DNA from: Gp6-AA40 sp035647075
Lineage (GTDB): Bacteria; Acidobacteriota; Vicinamibacteria; Vicinamibacterales; UBA2999
Length of the DNA stretch: 46,957 bases
Assembly (NCBI GenBank): GCA_035647075.1
Contig: DASROF010000246.1
Coordinates: 1-46,957 of the forward strand
Direction of reading: 5' to 3'
Made by a program: the position numbers and the translations under genes. The notes beneath the pieces were generated by a model, which made no database searches, had not been told where the DNA came from, and saw nothing but the letters and a program-made list of their open reading frames with translations. Shown piece by piece: positions 23,128 to 31,693 of the stretch (within the stretch, counting starts at the first letter, position 1; every line of letters begins with the position of its first letter).

Positions 23128-24392
23128 TACGTGTCCGGCGCTTTCCGCTCCGCGAAATACGCTGCTGCGTCAGCCTTTGTCTCGCTGAGGATTTCGAGGA
23201 TCGCGCGGCGATCCGCCGGCGTGAGCACGGCGTAGCGCTGGTCGCGCTCCTGGCCCGAGAGGATCTCCCACATGCGCGCGTAGACGGCCGTCTTTGCCCT
23301 GGCAGGCAGGCTGTCGAACGGCTCCGAGTAGATCAGATAGCTGCAGGGGTAACGAAGCAGCCGCGTCTCGAGGTTCAGATCGCGGAGCGACCGGCCGCGG
23401 CTGTCGCGCGGGCCCTGCGCGGAGAAGACCTCGGCAAACTTCGTGGTGCCGGCAATCGGGCCAGGCAGCGGCGCTTCGTCCACGAACAGCAGGTAATCCA
23501 CGAGTTCCGAGGCCGCCTGGTCGATCGTCCGGCCAGACTCCTTCTCGCCGATCCGCGTCTCCCAGCCGACACGTGTGATCAGGTTCAGCATCTTCGCCTG
23601 GTGCTCGATGACGAGCAGGGCGACGAGGTCGCTGTTCAGCGACAGATAGCCGGTCGGCTCGAAGCGGCCTTCGAGGTTCGTGACGTGCACGGACTCCGGG
23701 GTAATCATCGATGCCAGATCGGCTGGATCGTTGGCGACCGCGTTGCCCATGTGACGCGTCGCGTGGTGCGTGCCGGTCACGAACCAGCCGCCCCAGCGAA
23801 TCTCGAACGGCGACCGATGGTCGGTCGTATACGCTGGCCCGTACATCGTCGTCCCGTCAACGCCTGGAAACACGCTGCCGATGAACATCCCCGGCACGTA
23901 GTGTGTTGCTTCGGACGCGTGGCACGAGACGCACGCGTCGTTACGCTCGAAGACCGGTTTGTCGTTCGCCTGCGCCATTGTGTAGAAGACCGAGCCCTGA
24001 GTCGGATCCTGACCGACGAACTCGAGTACCTCGCCGCCGCGAACCCAGCCGACCGCCAGCGTGTCGCCGAAGTAGATGGCGCGCGGATTCTTCGGGCCGA
24101 TCTTCGGCGCCTGGAAGCTGGTTTTCGAGAAGACTAGCAGCTGCGACTCCACGGGGACGTGAAGCGCCTCGAGCACGGACTGCAGATAGCCTGACGGGCC
24201 GCGCCGCTCGAGTGTCACCTCGCCGCTCTTCAGCCGTTCATTCAGCCTCGCGATCGGGTCGTTGGTCTGTGTGCTGTCATAGCGAATCGCCGGGTGGTTC
24301 CGAAGCAGCGTCGGGTGCTGCAGCTGTCCAGCGACGACGCCGACGGAGCCGAGCCAGATGGCGACAGCGATGAGGAGTCCCTTGTGTGTCAT
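23124..24392 (-). CDS. Exported c-type cytochrome-like protein
   Basis: 422-residue periplasmic protein with a signal peptide (MTHKGLLIAVAIWLGSVGVVAG) and a single haem c attachment motif CVSCH (C154 to H158) in NDACVSCHASEATHYVPG. Flanking conserved text includes PRAIYFGDTLAVGWVRGGEVLEFVGQDP, GSVFYTMAQ, WGGWFVTG and GYLSLNSDLVALLVIEHQAKMLNL. Only one haem site is visible, so it may be an electron-transfer protein or a cytochrome-type oxidase/peroxidase relative; the family is not recognised. ATG 24392 is chosen since upstream in-frame codons (KADTTPGPAKAGHY) derive from the palindromes at 24404-24449. Its stop lies in the cassette B array. Confidence 0.82.
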   Translation of the reverse strand: MTHKGLLIAVAIWLGSVGVVAGQLQHPTLLRNHPAIRYDSTQTNDPIARLNERLKSGEVTLERRGPSGYLQSVLEALHVPVESQLLVFSKTSFQAPKIGPKNPRAIYFGDTLAVGWVRGGEVLEFVGQDPTQGSVFYTMAQANDKPVFERNDACVSCHASEATHYVPGMFIGSVFPGVDGTTMYGPAYTTDHRSPFEIRWGGWFVTGTHHATRHMGNAVANDPADLASMITPESVHVTNLEGRFEPTGYLSLNSDLVALLVIEHQAKMLNLITRVGWETRIGEKESGRTIDQAASELVDYLLFVDEAPLPGPIAGTTKFAEVFSAQGPRDSRGRSLRDLNLETRLLRYPCSYLIYSEPFDSLPARAKTAVYARMWEILSGQERDQRYAVLTPADRRAILEILSETKADAAAYFAERKAPDTY

Positions 24393-24403
24393 TTGGTCGT
24401 AGT

Positions 24404-24449
24404 GTCCGGCTTTAGCCGGACCAGGCGTAGTGTCCGCCTTCAGGCGGAC
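24404..24449. repeat. Two REP-like palindromes in tandem
   Basis: GTCCGGCTTTAGCCGGAC (24404-24421) and GTCCGCCTTCAGGCGGAC (24432-24449), both with perfect 8-bp stems, 10 bases apart and in the same AGTGTCC context. They lie just upstream of the cytochrome-like gene. Confidence 0.88.
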
Positions 24450-24537
24450 CTCAACGGCAAGAAGCGATCCTGATCGTACGGGACGAACTTCCTGCAATCA
24501 ATCACGTCCCGACAGGAGGCGTGCGTTTCGGTGCGAA

Positions 24538-26058
24538 TTAGTTCGCAGTGCGCTGAGGACTAGTTCGCGGTGCTGCGGCCCGGACCGGCGTCGCGGCCGA
24601 CGTCGTGGCCTTCAGGAGGAACGCCCGGCGGCCGTCGATGAACGCTTTCAGCGGGTTGGCCGTCGGCGCGATTCCGGCTTCGAAACCGGGAGTGTCATAG
24701 AGCTTCCGCGTGTCCACTCTCACCTCAGCCGCGATCAGGTCGTGGGCCGACTTCAACATTGGCGCGATCGCGTTCCAGTCGAGCCATTTCGTTGCGATGT
24801 CGCGGACGTATTCGAGGTACTTCTGCCGGAGCGCCGGCACCGCCAGCAGCTTTGAGCGCAAAGGCTTGCTGGGATCGTCGATGGAGACCAGCGGATCGAG
24901 CTGGGTACCTCCACCACCAAACCCGCCGAATCCGCCGAAGCCTCCACCACCGCCCTCGCCGCCGAGCCCTTCGTTCACATCGTGCGACACGACGTGGAAT
25001 TTGCCCGTGGTGTCACGGTAGAGGCTGTAATCGCTCGCACGAGTCCAGTAGCCGTCACTGTTGACGAGTGCCACTTCAACAGCCAGGAACTTGAGCGCGC
25101 CGTCGATGTCGAGCAGTGGCGACAGCGCCGCTTCCAGCTTGTCCACCGGCGTCTGATTGAGCACCTTACACAACTGCGCCAGCGCCTTCCAGGACTCCAC
25201 GTCGTCCTTGGTCTTGATTTCGTACAGCGCCTTGTACTGGGCCGGATCGTCGCCGAGGTATTCGAGACCGGCGCGTCCGCGCGGGCTCCCCGGCGCCTTC
25301 CATCGCGCGCCCTTCGTGGTCTTGAAGTCGTCGCGCAGCATGTCGCCGTTGAACTGTTGCGCGTTGAGATAGATGCCCCAGCTCTCGCCGTTGATGACCA
25401 CCCGCATGAAGTTCATCTTCGGCGCGGGATGGTAGCGCCGAGCGACCTGCGTGTAGAAAAAGGCGCGCAGGAAGGTCGGGTCGTTGTTGGCGTTCAGCAG
25501 GTTGAACGTGCGGTAGCCGCCGAGATTCTGACCATCGACCGCGAAGTCGGTGGAGATATTCAGCGACCGCTTCAGGCCCGCCGGAACCATCATGAACGAC
25601 GAGGCGCCGCGGAAGTGGACACCGACGTTCTTATAGGTGCGTCCGTCGACCGTCATGGTGGCCGGTACTTCGACGTCGGTGTTCTTGAACGCCGCCATCT
25701 CGTCCTCCCAGTCGGCATCCTCGAACTGGAGGAAGATCGTGCGGAGCGTGCCAATGTCGTAGACCGGGGTCGTCGGATACGGACGGACATCCGCGGGCGC
25801 CAGCTTGCGCCCCGGTGCGGCGTTGACGGAATCGCCGCGGAACCCGCGCCGGAATCCAAACTGCTGACCGCCTCCGACTGCGGCGCGCGCCGCATTGCGT
25901 TCCTCCCGATTCAGCTTGCCGTCCTTGTCCTTGTCGTACCGCGCCACGAGCTTCTGCTCAGAATTCGCTCCACCGCCGAATTGGGCGTGGCCATTCGAGC
26001 CGATCAGGAACGCCATCGTGAGGACGCAGAACGCCGTGGCCGCTGTCCGGATCTTCAT
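24538..26058 (-). CDS. CotH-kinase family secreted protein with EF-hand
   Basis: 506-residue exported protein. Signal peptide (MKIRTAATAFCVLTMAFLIG) is followed by one EF-hand-like calcium loop (DKDKDGKLNREE), then the CotH fold: VGVHFRGASSF, LKRSLNISTDF, YRTFNLLNANNDPTFLR, NGESWGIYLNAQQFN and VNSDGYWTRASDYSLYRDTTGKFHVVSHDVNEGL, holding the kinase-like catalytic Asp/Asn residues. A Gly/Phe-rich insert follows. CotH proteins are atypical protein kinases. It follows VTC-domain and DUF4956 genes with a 13-base gap, an association known from many bacteria. The start ATG 26058 has GAGG upstream. Partner substrates unknown. Confidence 0.92.
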   Translation of the reverse strand: MKIRTAATAFCVLTMAFLIGSNGHAQFGGGANSEQKLVARYDKDKDGKLNREERNAARAAVGGGQQFGFRRGFRGDSVNAAPGRKLAPADVRPYPTTPVYDIGTLRTIFLQFEDADWEDEMAAFKNTDVEVPATMTVDGRTYKNVGVHFRGASSFMMVPAGLKRSLNISTDFAVDGQNLGGYRTFNLLNANNDPTFLRAFFYTQVARRYHPAPKMNFMRVVINGESWGIYLNAQQFNGDMLRDDFKTTKGARWKAPGSPRGRAGLEYLGDDPAQYKALYEIKTKDDVESWKALAQLCKVLNQTPVDKLEAALSPLLDIDGALKFLAVEVALVNSDGYWTRASDYSLYRDTTGKFHVVSHDVNEGLGGEGGGGGFGGFGGFGGGGTQLDPLVSIDDPSKPLRSKLLAVPALRQKYLEYVRDIATKWLDWNAIAPMLKSAHDLIAAEVRVDTRKLYDTPGFEAGIAPTANPLKAFIDGRRAFLLKATTSAATPVRAAAPRTSPQRTAN

Positions 26059-26071
26059 GGGGTCCTCACGA

Positions 26072-26770
26072 TTACTCGTCGTCATCCTGGGTAATGCGCT
26101 TCAGGCGGACGGTCTGAATGCCCTCAGTCTTGTTGAGTTCGCGGACCAGGGCGTCCGCGGACGCACTCGTGCGAAGCGCCGCGCGAAAGGTGGCGTCCAC
26201 CGCCAGTCCACGGCGCGCTGTTGCGATCGACATCAACTGACGGTCGGACGCGTGCGCATCGAGCAAAGGTCCGACAAGTCCCTGTGGATCATGGCCGATC
26301 CCGAGACGCACCTGCAGTTCAAACGCCTCGCCGTCCGTTGAGTTGAGCGCAGGCGGCCCGGTGCGCGTCTTCATGGCGAACGCGGCCACCGCAACGACCG
26401 CACTGCCCGCGACCGCGAGCCACGGATAGCCGGCGCCGACGGCCATGCCGACGGCCACTGAAAAAATGACGAACGCGGTGTCCTGCGTGTCGCGCACGAC
26501 CGTCCGGAATCGAACGATCGAAAGCGCGCCAACCAGACTGAACGCGCGCGCCACGTTGTCGCCGATGACCTGCGTCACCATGGCAATCAGGATCGAGAGC
26601 AGCACCAGCGTGGCGGTGAACGACGGCGTCACCTCGGACTCGGCGCGAGTGAGACGATAGATCAGCGCCGCCACGCCGCCGAGCAGCAGCGCGGCAAGCA
26701 GGCGAACCAGAACGACGAGCGGCGGAATGGCTTCGAAATCGTGGAACGACTGACGAAACACGTCAGGCAT
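26072..26770 (-). CDS. DUF4956-type membrane protein
   Basis: 232-residue membrane protein with about four spans (LLAALLLGGVAALIYRL, ATLVLLSILIAMVTQVI, FVIFSVAVGMAVGAGYPWLAVAG) and the family hallmark DNVARAFSLVGALSIVRFRTVVRDTQDTAFVIFSVAVGMAVG. A cytoplasmic C-terminal ferredoxin-like tail ends ELNKTEGIQTVRLKRI. ATG 26770 overlaps the stop of the VTC gene by 8 bases, so translation is coupled. It probably acts with the VTC-domain protein in the membrane; the biochemical role is unproven. Confidence 0.9.
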   Translation of the reverse strand: MPDVFRQSFHDFEAIPPLVVLVRLLAALLLGGVAALIYRLTRAESEVTPSFTATLVLLSILIAMVTQVIGDNVARAFSLVGALSIVRFRTVVRDTQDTAFVIFSVAVGMAVGAGYPWLAVAGSAVVAVAAFAMKTRTGPPALNSTDGEAFELQVRLGIGHDPQGLVGPLLDAHASDRQLMSIATARRGLAVDATFRAALRTSASADALVRELNKTEGIQTVRLKRITQDDDE

Positions 26771-27485
26771 GAGCGGTAGAGGGCCCCTCTTCGCGCGCGA
26801 GCTTCGCGATGCCGAGCGCGGCTGCCGCAACGCGGTACTTCGACGCCCGCCCGGGCATGATCGCGAAGGTGTCTGCGAGTTCGCGGAACACCGCAGGCAT
26901 CGGGCCGCGGTACTTCACCTCGAGGATCATCTGATCCGGGAGCAGCGAGGCCTGTCCGCCTGCGTCGAGTGTGAACGCGTCAGCGGGTGCCGCCGACAGG
27001 GAGTAATCAATCGTCATCCGCATCCGTCCGTCCGGCGTGTCGGCCACGCGCGCGGTACGCAGGTAGGACACCCGGCAGACCGGATGAAGCTGCCGGATGC
27101 TCACGCGCTGCCGGAACCATTTCGTATCCTGGGCGCCTGCCTCCAGTGTTCTCAGCAGGTGCAGCGTCTCGAGCGGGATGTCGGTCCGGCGCTTGGCGAG
27201 CCGCGATCCGGTCCTGAGTTTCCGTTCCAGGAAGACACGCGGCTCCTCGCCGTAGCGGCGGACCCGGTACTTGCTGCGGCCGTACGAGCCCCGCCGGTGG
27301 AAGACGTCGCGCGCTGCAGTATCCAGATACAACGTCGACACGCGGTATTCGTCGCCGTGCGGGCCCGTACCGTTCGGGTCGGCATCCAGCCGCTCGCGCG
27401 CCCAATCGCGAATGCGGTGGCCGGTTGCTTCATTGACCAGGAATTTGATTTCGGAAGTGTACCCGTTGGTAGTGGCCGCGCCCAT
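26763..27485 (-). CDS. VTC-domain (polyphosphate polymerase-like) protein
   Basis: 240-residue protein with the tunnel-fold VTC domain that in yeast Vtc4 makes polyphosphate. Basic and acidic tunnel residues appear in EIKFLVNE, STLYLDT, SKYRVRRYGEEPRVFLERKLRTGSRLAKRR, CRVSYLRTAR, MRMTIDYSL and MILEVKYRGPMP. Bacterial members sit beside DUF4956 and CotH genes, as here. ATG 27485 is preferred over an in-frame GTG at 27515. First gene of the three-gene operon. Whether it polymerises phosphate or acts on another triphosphate cannot be settled from sequence. Confidence 0.9.
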   Translation of the reverse strand: MGAATTNGYTSEIKFLVNEATGHRIRDWARERLDADPNGTGPHGDEYRVSTLYLDTAARDVFHRRGSYGRSKYRVRRYGEEPRVFLERKLRTGSRLAKRRTDIPLETLHLLRTLEAGAQDTKWFRQRVSIRQLHPVCRVSYLRTARVADTPDGRMRMTIDYSLSAAPADAFTLDAGGQASLLPDQMILEVKYRGPMPAVFRELADTFAIMPGRASKYRVAAAALGIAKLAREEGPSTAHA

Positions 27486-27532
27486 GGATGTAACGTTAGG
27501 GTAACTCAGCCGCACGGAAGTTGGGAGTTTCG

Positions 27533-28552
27533 TTATCCAGTCCTGGCGGGCTCCCAGCGCAGCCCCAGCGTGATAATCCGCTCCAGAAGCCGCTCGTAGG
27601 ACACCGCCGCAACTTCAGCGGACTCTGCGAAATCCTCGCCGTAGGCCAGGTTTGGGTTCGGATTGGCCTCGAGCACGAACATCCGCCCCTCCTCGTCCAT
27701 CCGGAAGTCGATGCGGGCATATCCGCTGAGATCCAGCGCGCGATACGAGCGTCTGGCGATGCGCTGCATCTGTTCCATCAGCAGCGGGTCCACGCGTGCC
27801 CGGTCGGTCATGATGCCGTGCTTCTTCTGATACTGGGTGCTCCACTTCACCCGTTCGGTTGCGATCTTCCAGCGGTTATCCGGCATCCGGTCGAACGACA
27901 TCTCCCAGACAGGGAAGACGTCCAGCCGCTCGTTGCCGACGACGCCGATGTACAGCTCGCGGCCATCGACGAACTGCTCGACGATGGCCGCCGTGCCCAG
28001 CTTTTCGTGAATGAAGCTCACGCGACGGGCCAGTTGCTCGTGGTTTTCGACCACCGAAGCCTGGGAGATGCCCGCGGACGCTTCAAAGAACAGCGACTTC
28101 ACAATCATCGGGAAGGTGAGGCGTTTCGGTAGAACCGGCTTGCGTCCGGGCCGGACGACGGCGAACTCCGGGACGCGGATGCGGTGATAGGCGAGCAGCT
28201 TCTTCGAGAGCGCCTTGTCGCGGGCAAGGACGAGGCCGCGCGGATTACACCCGGTGTAGGGCAGCCGCAGCAGCTCGAGGTAGCTGACGACGTTCTGGTC
28301 GAAGGTGGTGACGCCGGCAAACGCCTCCATCAGGTTGAACACGATGTGCGGCTTGAACTCTTCGGCGGTGGGACGGATGCCGCTCAGGTCGTCGTTGATG
28401 CCGAGCACGCGCACCGTGTGCCCCATCTCGCGGAGCGTCTCGATGACGTCGTACTCCATCTTCCACTCGGCCTCGAGGACGTCGATGCCGGTCGTATCTT
28501 CCGGCGGCACCAGGTGTTCGTGCACGAGGGCGAGAATGCGGACCTTCTTCAC
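27533..28552 (-). CDS. ATP-grasp ligase, D-Ala-D-Ala ligase-like
   Basis: 339-residue cytoplasmic ATP-grasp enzyme that joins a carboxylate to an amine through an acyl-phosphate. Visible: YTGCNPRGLVLARDKALSKKLL, MIVKSLFFEASAGISQASVV (ATP-binding lysine), VEQFVDGRELYIGVVGNERL, and the metal site ARIDFRMDEEGRMFVLEANPNPNLA. The family resemblance is to D-alanine-D-alanine ligases, but pairing with a metallopeptidase (4-base overlap) rather than cell-wall genes suggests a different dipeptide or peptide-tagging reaction (inference). It lies downstream in the operon. Confidence 0.88.
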   Translation of the reverse strand: MKKVRILALVHEHLVPPEDTTGIDVLEAEWKMEYDVIETLREMGHTVRVLGINDDLSGIRPTAEEFKPHIVFNLMEAFAGVTTFDQNVVSYLELLRLPYTGCNPRGLVLARDKALSKKLLAYHRIRVPEFAVVRPGRKPVLPKRLTFPMIVKSLFFEASAGISQASVVENHEQLARRVSFIHEKLGTAAIVEQFVDGRELYIGVVGNERLDVFPVWEMSFDRMPDNRWKIATERVKWSTQYQKKHGIMTDRARVDPLLMEQMQRIARRSYRALDLSGYARIDFRMDEEGRMFVLEANPNPNLAYGEDFAESAEVAAVSYERLLERIITLGLRWEPARTG

Positions 28553-29574
28553 AGAAACAACCGATGTCCGCCGCTATGCAGGTAATTCATGGTCTGCACG
28601 GTGAGCAGCACGGTGAATTCCTGCCGCGTCTGATCCTCGGAATCGGTGACTCGCAGTTTGAGCTCGCGGCATCGCGCGATCATGTCTTCGAGCACCTGAT
28701 CGATTGTGTACTGGTAGATACCCGTCCAGCTGGCGACCACGCGGCGTACTGCGCGTCGGTTGCGGGCGATGAATTGCGCCGCGGTGATGTTGGCCGAGAA
28801 CTCCGGCGAGGCCGAGAAGACGCGGCGCAGGTCGCGATCGTAGAAGTTCGGATGATCGACGCCGTAATGGCGGCGCTTGTTGCGGTAATGCTGGCGCAGC
28901 GTCAGCTTCATCTCGCGCAGCGGTTCGATCTCCTCCGGGTTGTCGACGCGCGGTGGCTGATCGCGCAGCGACCGCATCAGCGTGTCCATATACTCGAGCT
29001 TTCGCAGCGCCTTCCATCCCTTGTACCGCTGCGACCACTCGCTGCTTGGTGTCAACCAGACGGCAAATGTCTCGGCGAAGTCCTCGTCCGGATGACTCTG
29101 GGCATACCAGGCGTCGAGGTGAAGCACGAAGCTCTTGCTGTAGGGCTTGGGTGTGTAGAACTCGGGATAGGCTTCGGACGGGAGACCAAATGTCTCGCGG
29201 CGCGCACGGCGAAGGCGGAGCTTATATGCGTTGTCGATGGCGTGTCCCGCTTCGTGGCGCAGGATCCTCATGCCCCATTCGTACTCGCCGCCTTCGGCCT
29301 CGAACATCTGCGATTCTTCGAGCCGCTCGAGTCGTGGATGGGCGAGGTAGAAAGGGACCGCGATGGCGGTGGCCCCGTCCGGCGTGAACCACTCGTCGGA
29401 AATATAGAAGTGCAGCGGAAACCGGAGTCCCCGCTCATCCAGTTCGGAGCGGAGCTGCTCGATGCGCTGCGCGAGGGTGCCCTCGACGGTCAGCGGCAAG
29501 TCAGCCATCCGGAGGTCGAGCAGTTCTTCGTCGCCGATCTCGGCCCAATCCTCTCGTAACGGACGTCGCGCCAT
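28549..29574 (-). CDS. Putative zinc-binding metallopeptidase
   Basis: 341-residue predicted metalloprotease. The HExxH motif lies in RILRHEAGHAIDNAY and a third ligand is likely within HPDEDFAETFAVWL. There is no signal peptide, so it is probably cytoplasmic. The C-terminal half is rich in Arg and Tyr (HYRNKRRHYGVDHPNFYDRDLRRVF). Its stop overlaps the start of the ATP-grasp gene by 4 bases, so the two enzymes are made together. The pair could form a ligase/hydrolase system on a small peptide; no precursor peptide gene is visible nearby. Confidence 0.85.
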   Translation of the reverse strand: MARRPLREDWAEIGDEELLDLRMADLPLTVEGTLAQRIEQLRSELDERGLRFPLHFYISDEWFTPDGATAIAVPFYLAHPRLERLEESQMFEAEGGEYEWGMRILRHEAGHAIDNAYKLRLRRARRETFGLPSEAYPEFYTPKPYSKSFVLHLDAWYAQSHPDEDFAETFAVWLTPSSEWSQRYKGWKALRKLEYMDTLMRSLRDQPPRVDNPEEIEPLREMKLTLRQHYRNKRRHYGVDHPNFYDRDLRRVFSASPEFSANITAAQFIARNRRAVRRVVASWTGIYQYTIDQVLEDMIARCRELKLRVTDSEDQTRQEFTVLLTVQTMNYLHSGGHRLFL

Positions 29575-29625
29575 CGTATCGTTGTAGGGGCACCCGTTTG
29601 GGGGTGTTGTGCGTATAGGGTAACG

Positions 29626-29712
29626 GGATCCGGGACGCGGGGTCCGAGATTCGAGCGAAACGGTTCCCGAATCCCGGTTCCCGAATGCCGGTTCCCGGGT
29701 CCCGGTTTCTCG
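29626..29712. repeat. GC-rich paired heptamer array (GGGATCC / GGTTCCC)
   Basis: Left arm has 7-base units GGGATCC, GGGACGC, GGGGTCC and GAGATTC. The right arm has GGTTCCC, GAATCCC, GAATGCC and GGGTCCC. The arms are roughly inverse to each other. It lies between the divergent metallopeptidase and PepF genes. It differs from the TAGTTGG arrays in sequence but shares the period. Confidence 0.75.
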
Positions 29713-29732
29713 AAGCGGAGGTTCAAGCGGCT

Positions 29733-31613
29733 ATGTCACACGTTCGCTCCGGGGTGGCCGTTGTCGTGGCTGCGGTGATGTGCATGTCTGTGCTGACCAT
29801 CGGGCAGGAACGCGACCGCGCCAGGGTCGCCGACAAATACAAGTGGAACCTCGCGGATATCTATCCCGACGTTCCCACCTGGCGGAAGCAGAAGGCGGCG
29901 ATCAGCGCCGAGATCCCGAAGCTGCGCGACTTCCGCGGCAAACTCTCGTCGTCACCGCAGACCCTGGCCTCGGCGCTGGAACTCTCCACGCGCCTCGCGA
30001 AGGAACTGACGCGGCTGTACGTCTACGCCAGCATGCTGGCCGATACCGACACGCGGGTCTCTGAGCCGCAGGGGATGCAGCAGGAGATGCAGCAGGCCTT
30101 CGCGCAGTACGGGGCAGAAGCGTCGTACATCGAGCCCGAGCTGTTGAAAGCCGGCAACGGCACGGTAGAGAAGTTCATCGCCACCGAACCGCGGCTGAAG
30201 ATCTACACCTTTTATCTCCGCGACATCGTGCGGCGCGCGCGGCACACGTTGAGCGACGCCGAAGAGAAGCTGCTGGCCGACGCCACGCCGCTGGCCGGAT
30301 CCGCGTCGAACATCTACGGCATCCTGACGAATGCCGATTTCCCCTATCCAACGATCACGCTGAGTGACGGCCGCAGCGTGAAGGTCGATCAGGCCGGCTA
30401 CAGCGAGCTGCGCACGTCGAAGAACCGCGACGATCGCAAGTCGGCGATGTCGTCGTTCTTCACGTCGCTCGGCGCCTTCAGCCGGACCTTCGGCACGACG
30501 ATCAACTCGGAAATACAGAAGGTGATGTTCTACGCAAAAGCGCGGAAGTACCAGACAGACCTGGAAGCCACGCTCGATCCGGCGAACATACCGGTGTCGG
30601 TCTACACGAGGCTGGTGGCCGGCGTGAACCGGCACCTGCCGACGTTCCATCGCTACCTGAAGCTGCGGAAGCGAATGATGGGGATCACGGACGATCTTCA
30701 TTATTACGACCTGTATGCACCGCTCGTCTCCTCGGTGGACCTGCGATACACCCCGGAAGAGGCACAGCAGCACGTGCTCGCGGCCGTTGAGCCGCTCGGC
30801 CCGGAGTATCAGAAGGTCCTCCAGCGCGCGTTTAACGAGCGGTGGCTGGATTGGCAGCCGACCGAGGGAAAGCGGTCCGGCGCGTACTCGAACGGCGGCG
30901 CCTACGACGTGCACCCGTACATGCTGCTGAACTATCTCGGTCAGTACAACGACGTGAGCACGCTGGCTCACGAGCTGGGGCACACGATGCACAGCTACTT
31001 CTCGAACAAGACGCAGCCGTTTCCGACGGCGGATTACGCGACGTTCGTCGCCGAGGTCGCGTCGACGTTCAACGAGGCGCTGCTGATCGACCACATGCTG
31101 AAGCAGATCAAGGACACGCCGACGCGCCTCTCGCTGCTCGGCAACTATCTCGAGAACATCAAGGCCACGGTCTTCCGGCAGACGCAGTTCGCCGAGTTCG
31201 AGCTGAAGATGCACGAGATGGCGGAGAAGGGGCAGCCGATTACCGGCGAGACGCTGGACAAGCTGTATCTCGACATCACCCGCCGCTACTACGGACACGA
31301 TCAGAAGATCGCGATTGTGGACGATTACATCGCGCACGAGTGGAGCTTCGTCCCGCACTTCTACCGTGACTTCTACGTGTTCCAGTACGCGACCTCGTTC
31401 ACCGCCGCGGAGGCGCTCTCCGCGAAAGTGCTGAGCGGCGACAAGGACGCCACGAAGCGCTATCTGACGTTCATCAGCTCAGGTGGATCCGATTACCCGG
31501 TGAACCTGCTGAAGACCGCCGGCGTTGACATGACGACGGACGAACCGCTGGATCTGACTATTCGGAAGATGAACGCCGTGATGGACGAGATGGAGAAGCT
31601 GTTAGCTCAATAG
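29733..31613 (+). CDS. pepF: Exported oligoendopeptidase F (M3 family)
   Basis: 626-residue M3-family zinc metallopeptidase that cleaves short peptides. Hallmarks: WNLADIYPDVPTWRKQ at the mature N-terminus, YSNGGAYDVHPYMLLNY, the zinc site HELGHTMHS (H413, E414, H417) with the third ligand in FVAEVASTFNEALL, and IAHEWSFVPHFYRDFYVFQYATS. Unusually it has a signal peptide (MSHVRSGVAVVVAAVMCMSVLTIG), so it acts outside the cytoplasm, unlike most PepF. ATG 29733 is chosen because it begins that peptide. The TAG stop is the first unit of the array at 31611. Confidence 0.92.
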   Translation: MSHVRSGVAVVVAAVMCMSVLTIGQERDRARVADKYKWNLADIYPDVPTWRKQKAAISAEIPKLRDFRGKLSSSPQTLASALELSTRLAKELTRLYVYASMLADTDTRVSEPQGMQQEMQQAFAQYGAEASYIEPELLKAGNGTVEKFIATEPRLKIYTFYLRDIVRRARHTLSDAEEKLLADATPLAGSASNIYGILTNADFPYPTITLSDGRSVKVDQAGYSELRTSKNRDDRKSAMSSFFTSLGAFSRTFGTTINSEIQKVMFYAKARKYQTDLEATLDPANIPVSVYTRLVAGVNRHLPTFHRYLKLRKRMMGITDDLHYYDLYAPLVSSVDLRYTPEEAQQHVLAAVEPLGPEYQKVLQRAFNERWLDWQPTEGKRSGAYSNGGAYDVHPYMLLNYLGQYNDVSTLAHELGHTMHSYFSNKTQPFPTADYATFVAEVASTFNEALLIDHMLKQIKDTPTRLSLLGNYLENIKATVFRQTQFAEFELKMHEMAEKGQPITGETLDKLYLDITRRYYGHDQKIAIVDDYIAHEWSFVPHFYRDFYVFQYATSFTAAEALSAKVLSGDKDATKRYLTFISSGGSDYPVNLLKTAGVDMTTDEPLDLTIRKMNAVMDEMEKLLAQ

Positions 31614-31693
31614 TTAGGAAGTCAGCTAGTTGGCTAGTTGGGTAGCGTAGTTACTACTAACTACTAACTACTAACTAACTAACTATCCAACTA
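31611..31693. repeat. Paired heptamer/octamer array without ORF
   Basis: Left half has GCTAGTTG/GGTAG units, right half ACTACTA and ACTAACTA units, forming a quasi-palindrome with almost no spacer. It fills the whole gap between two convergent genes and supplies the stop codons of both. It has the same two arms as cassettes A and B but lacks leader and ORF. Confidence 0.88.

Noticed and set aside
24475..24537. Regulatory RNA or riboswitch in the gap before the CotH 3' end
   Set aside because: Only partial inverted segments are visible; no recognisable aptamer, and it is downstream of genes on the relevant strand.
24538..27485. VTC-DUF4956-CotH cluster as a new system
   Set aside because: This trio is a recurrent association in bacteria, so I list it as known context although its chemistry is unresolved.
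27533..29574. RiPP biosynthetic cluster around the ATP-grasp gene
   Set aside because: No short precursor ORF or transporter was found beside the pair.
29952..31358. 468-codon minus-strand ORF opposite PepF
   Set aside because: Complete M3 peptidase on the other strand; the antisense product is Arg/Val-rich low-complexity.
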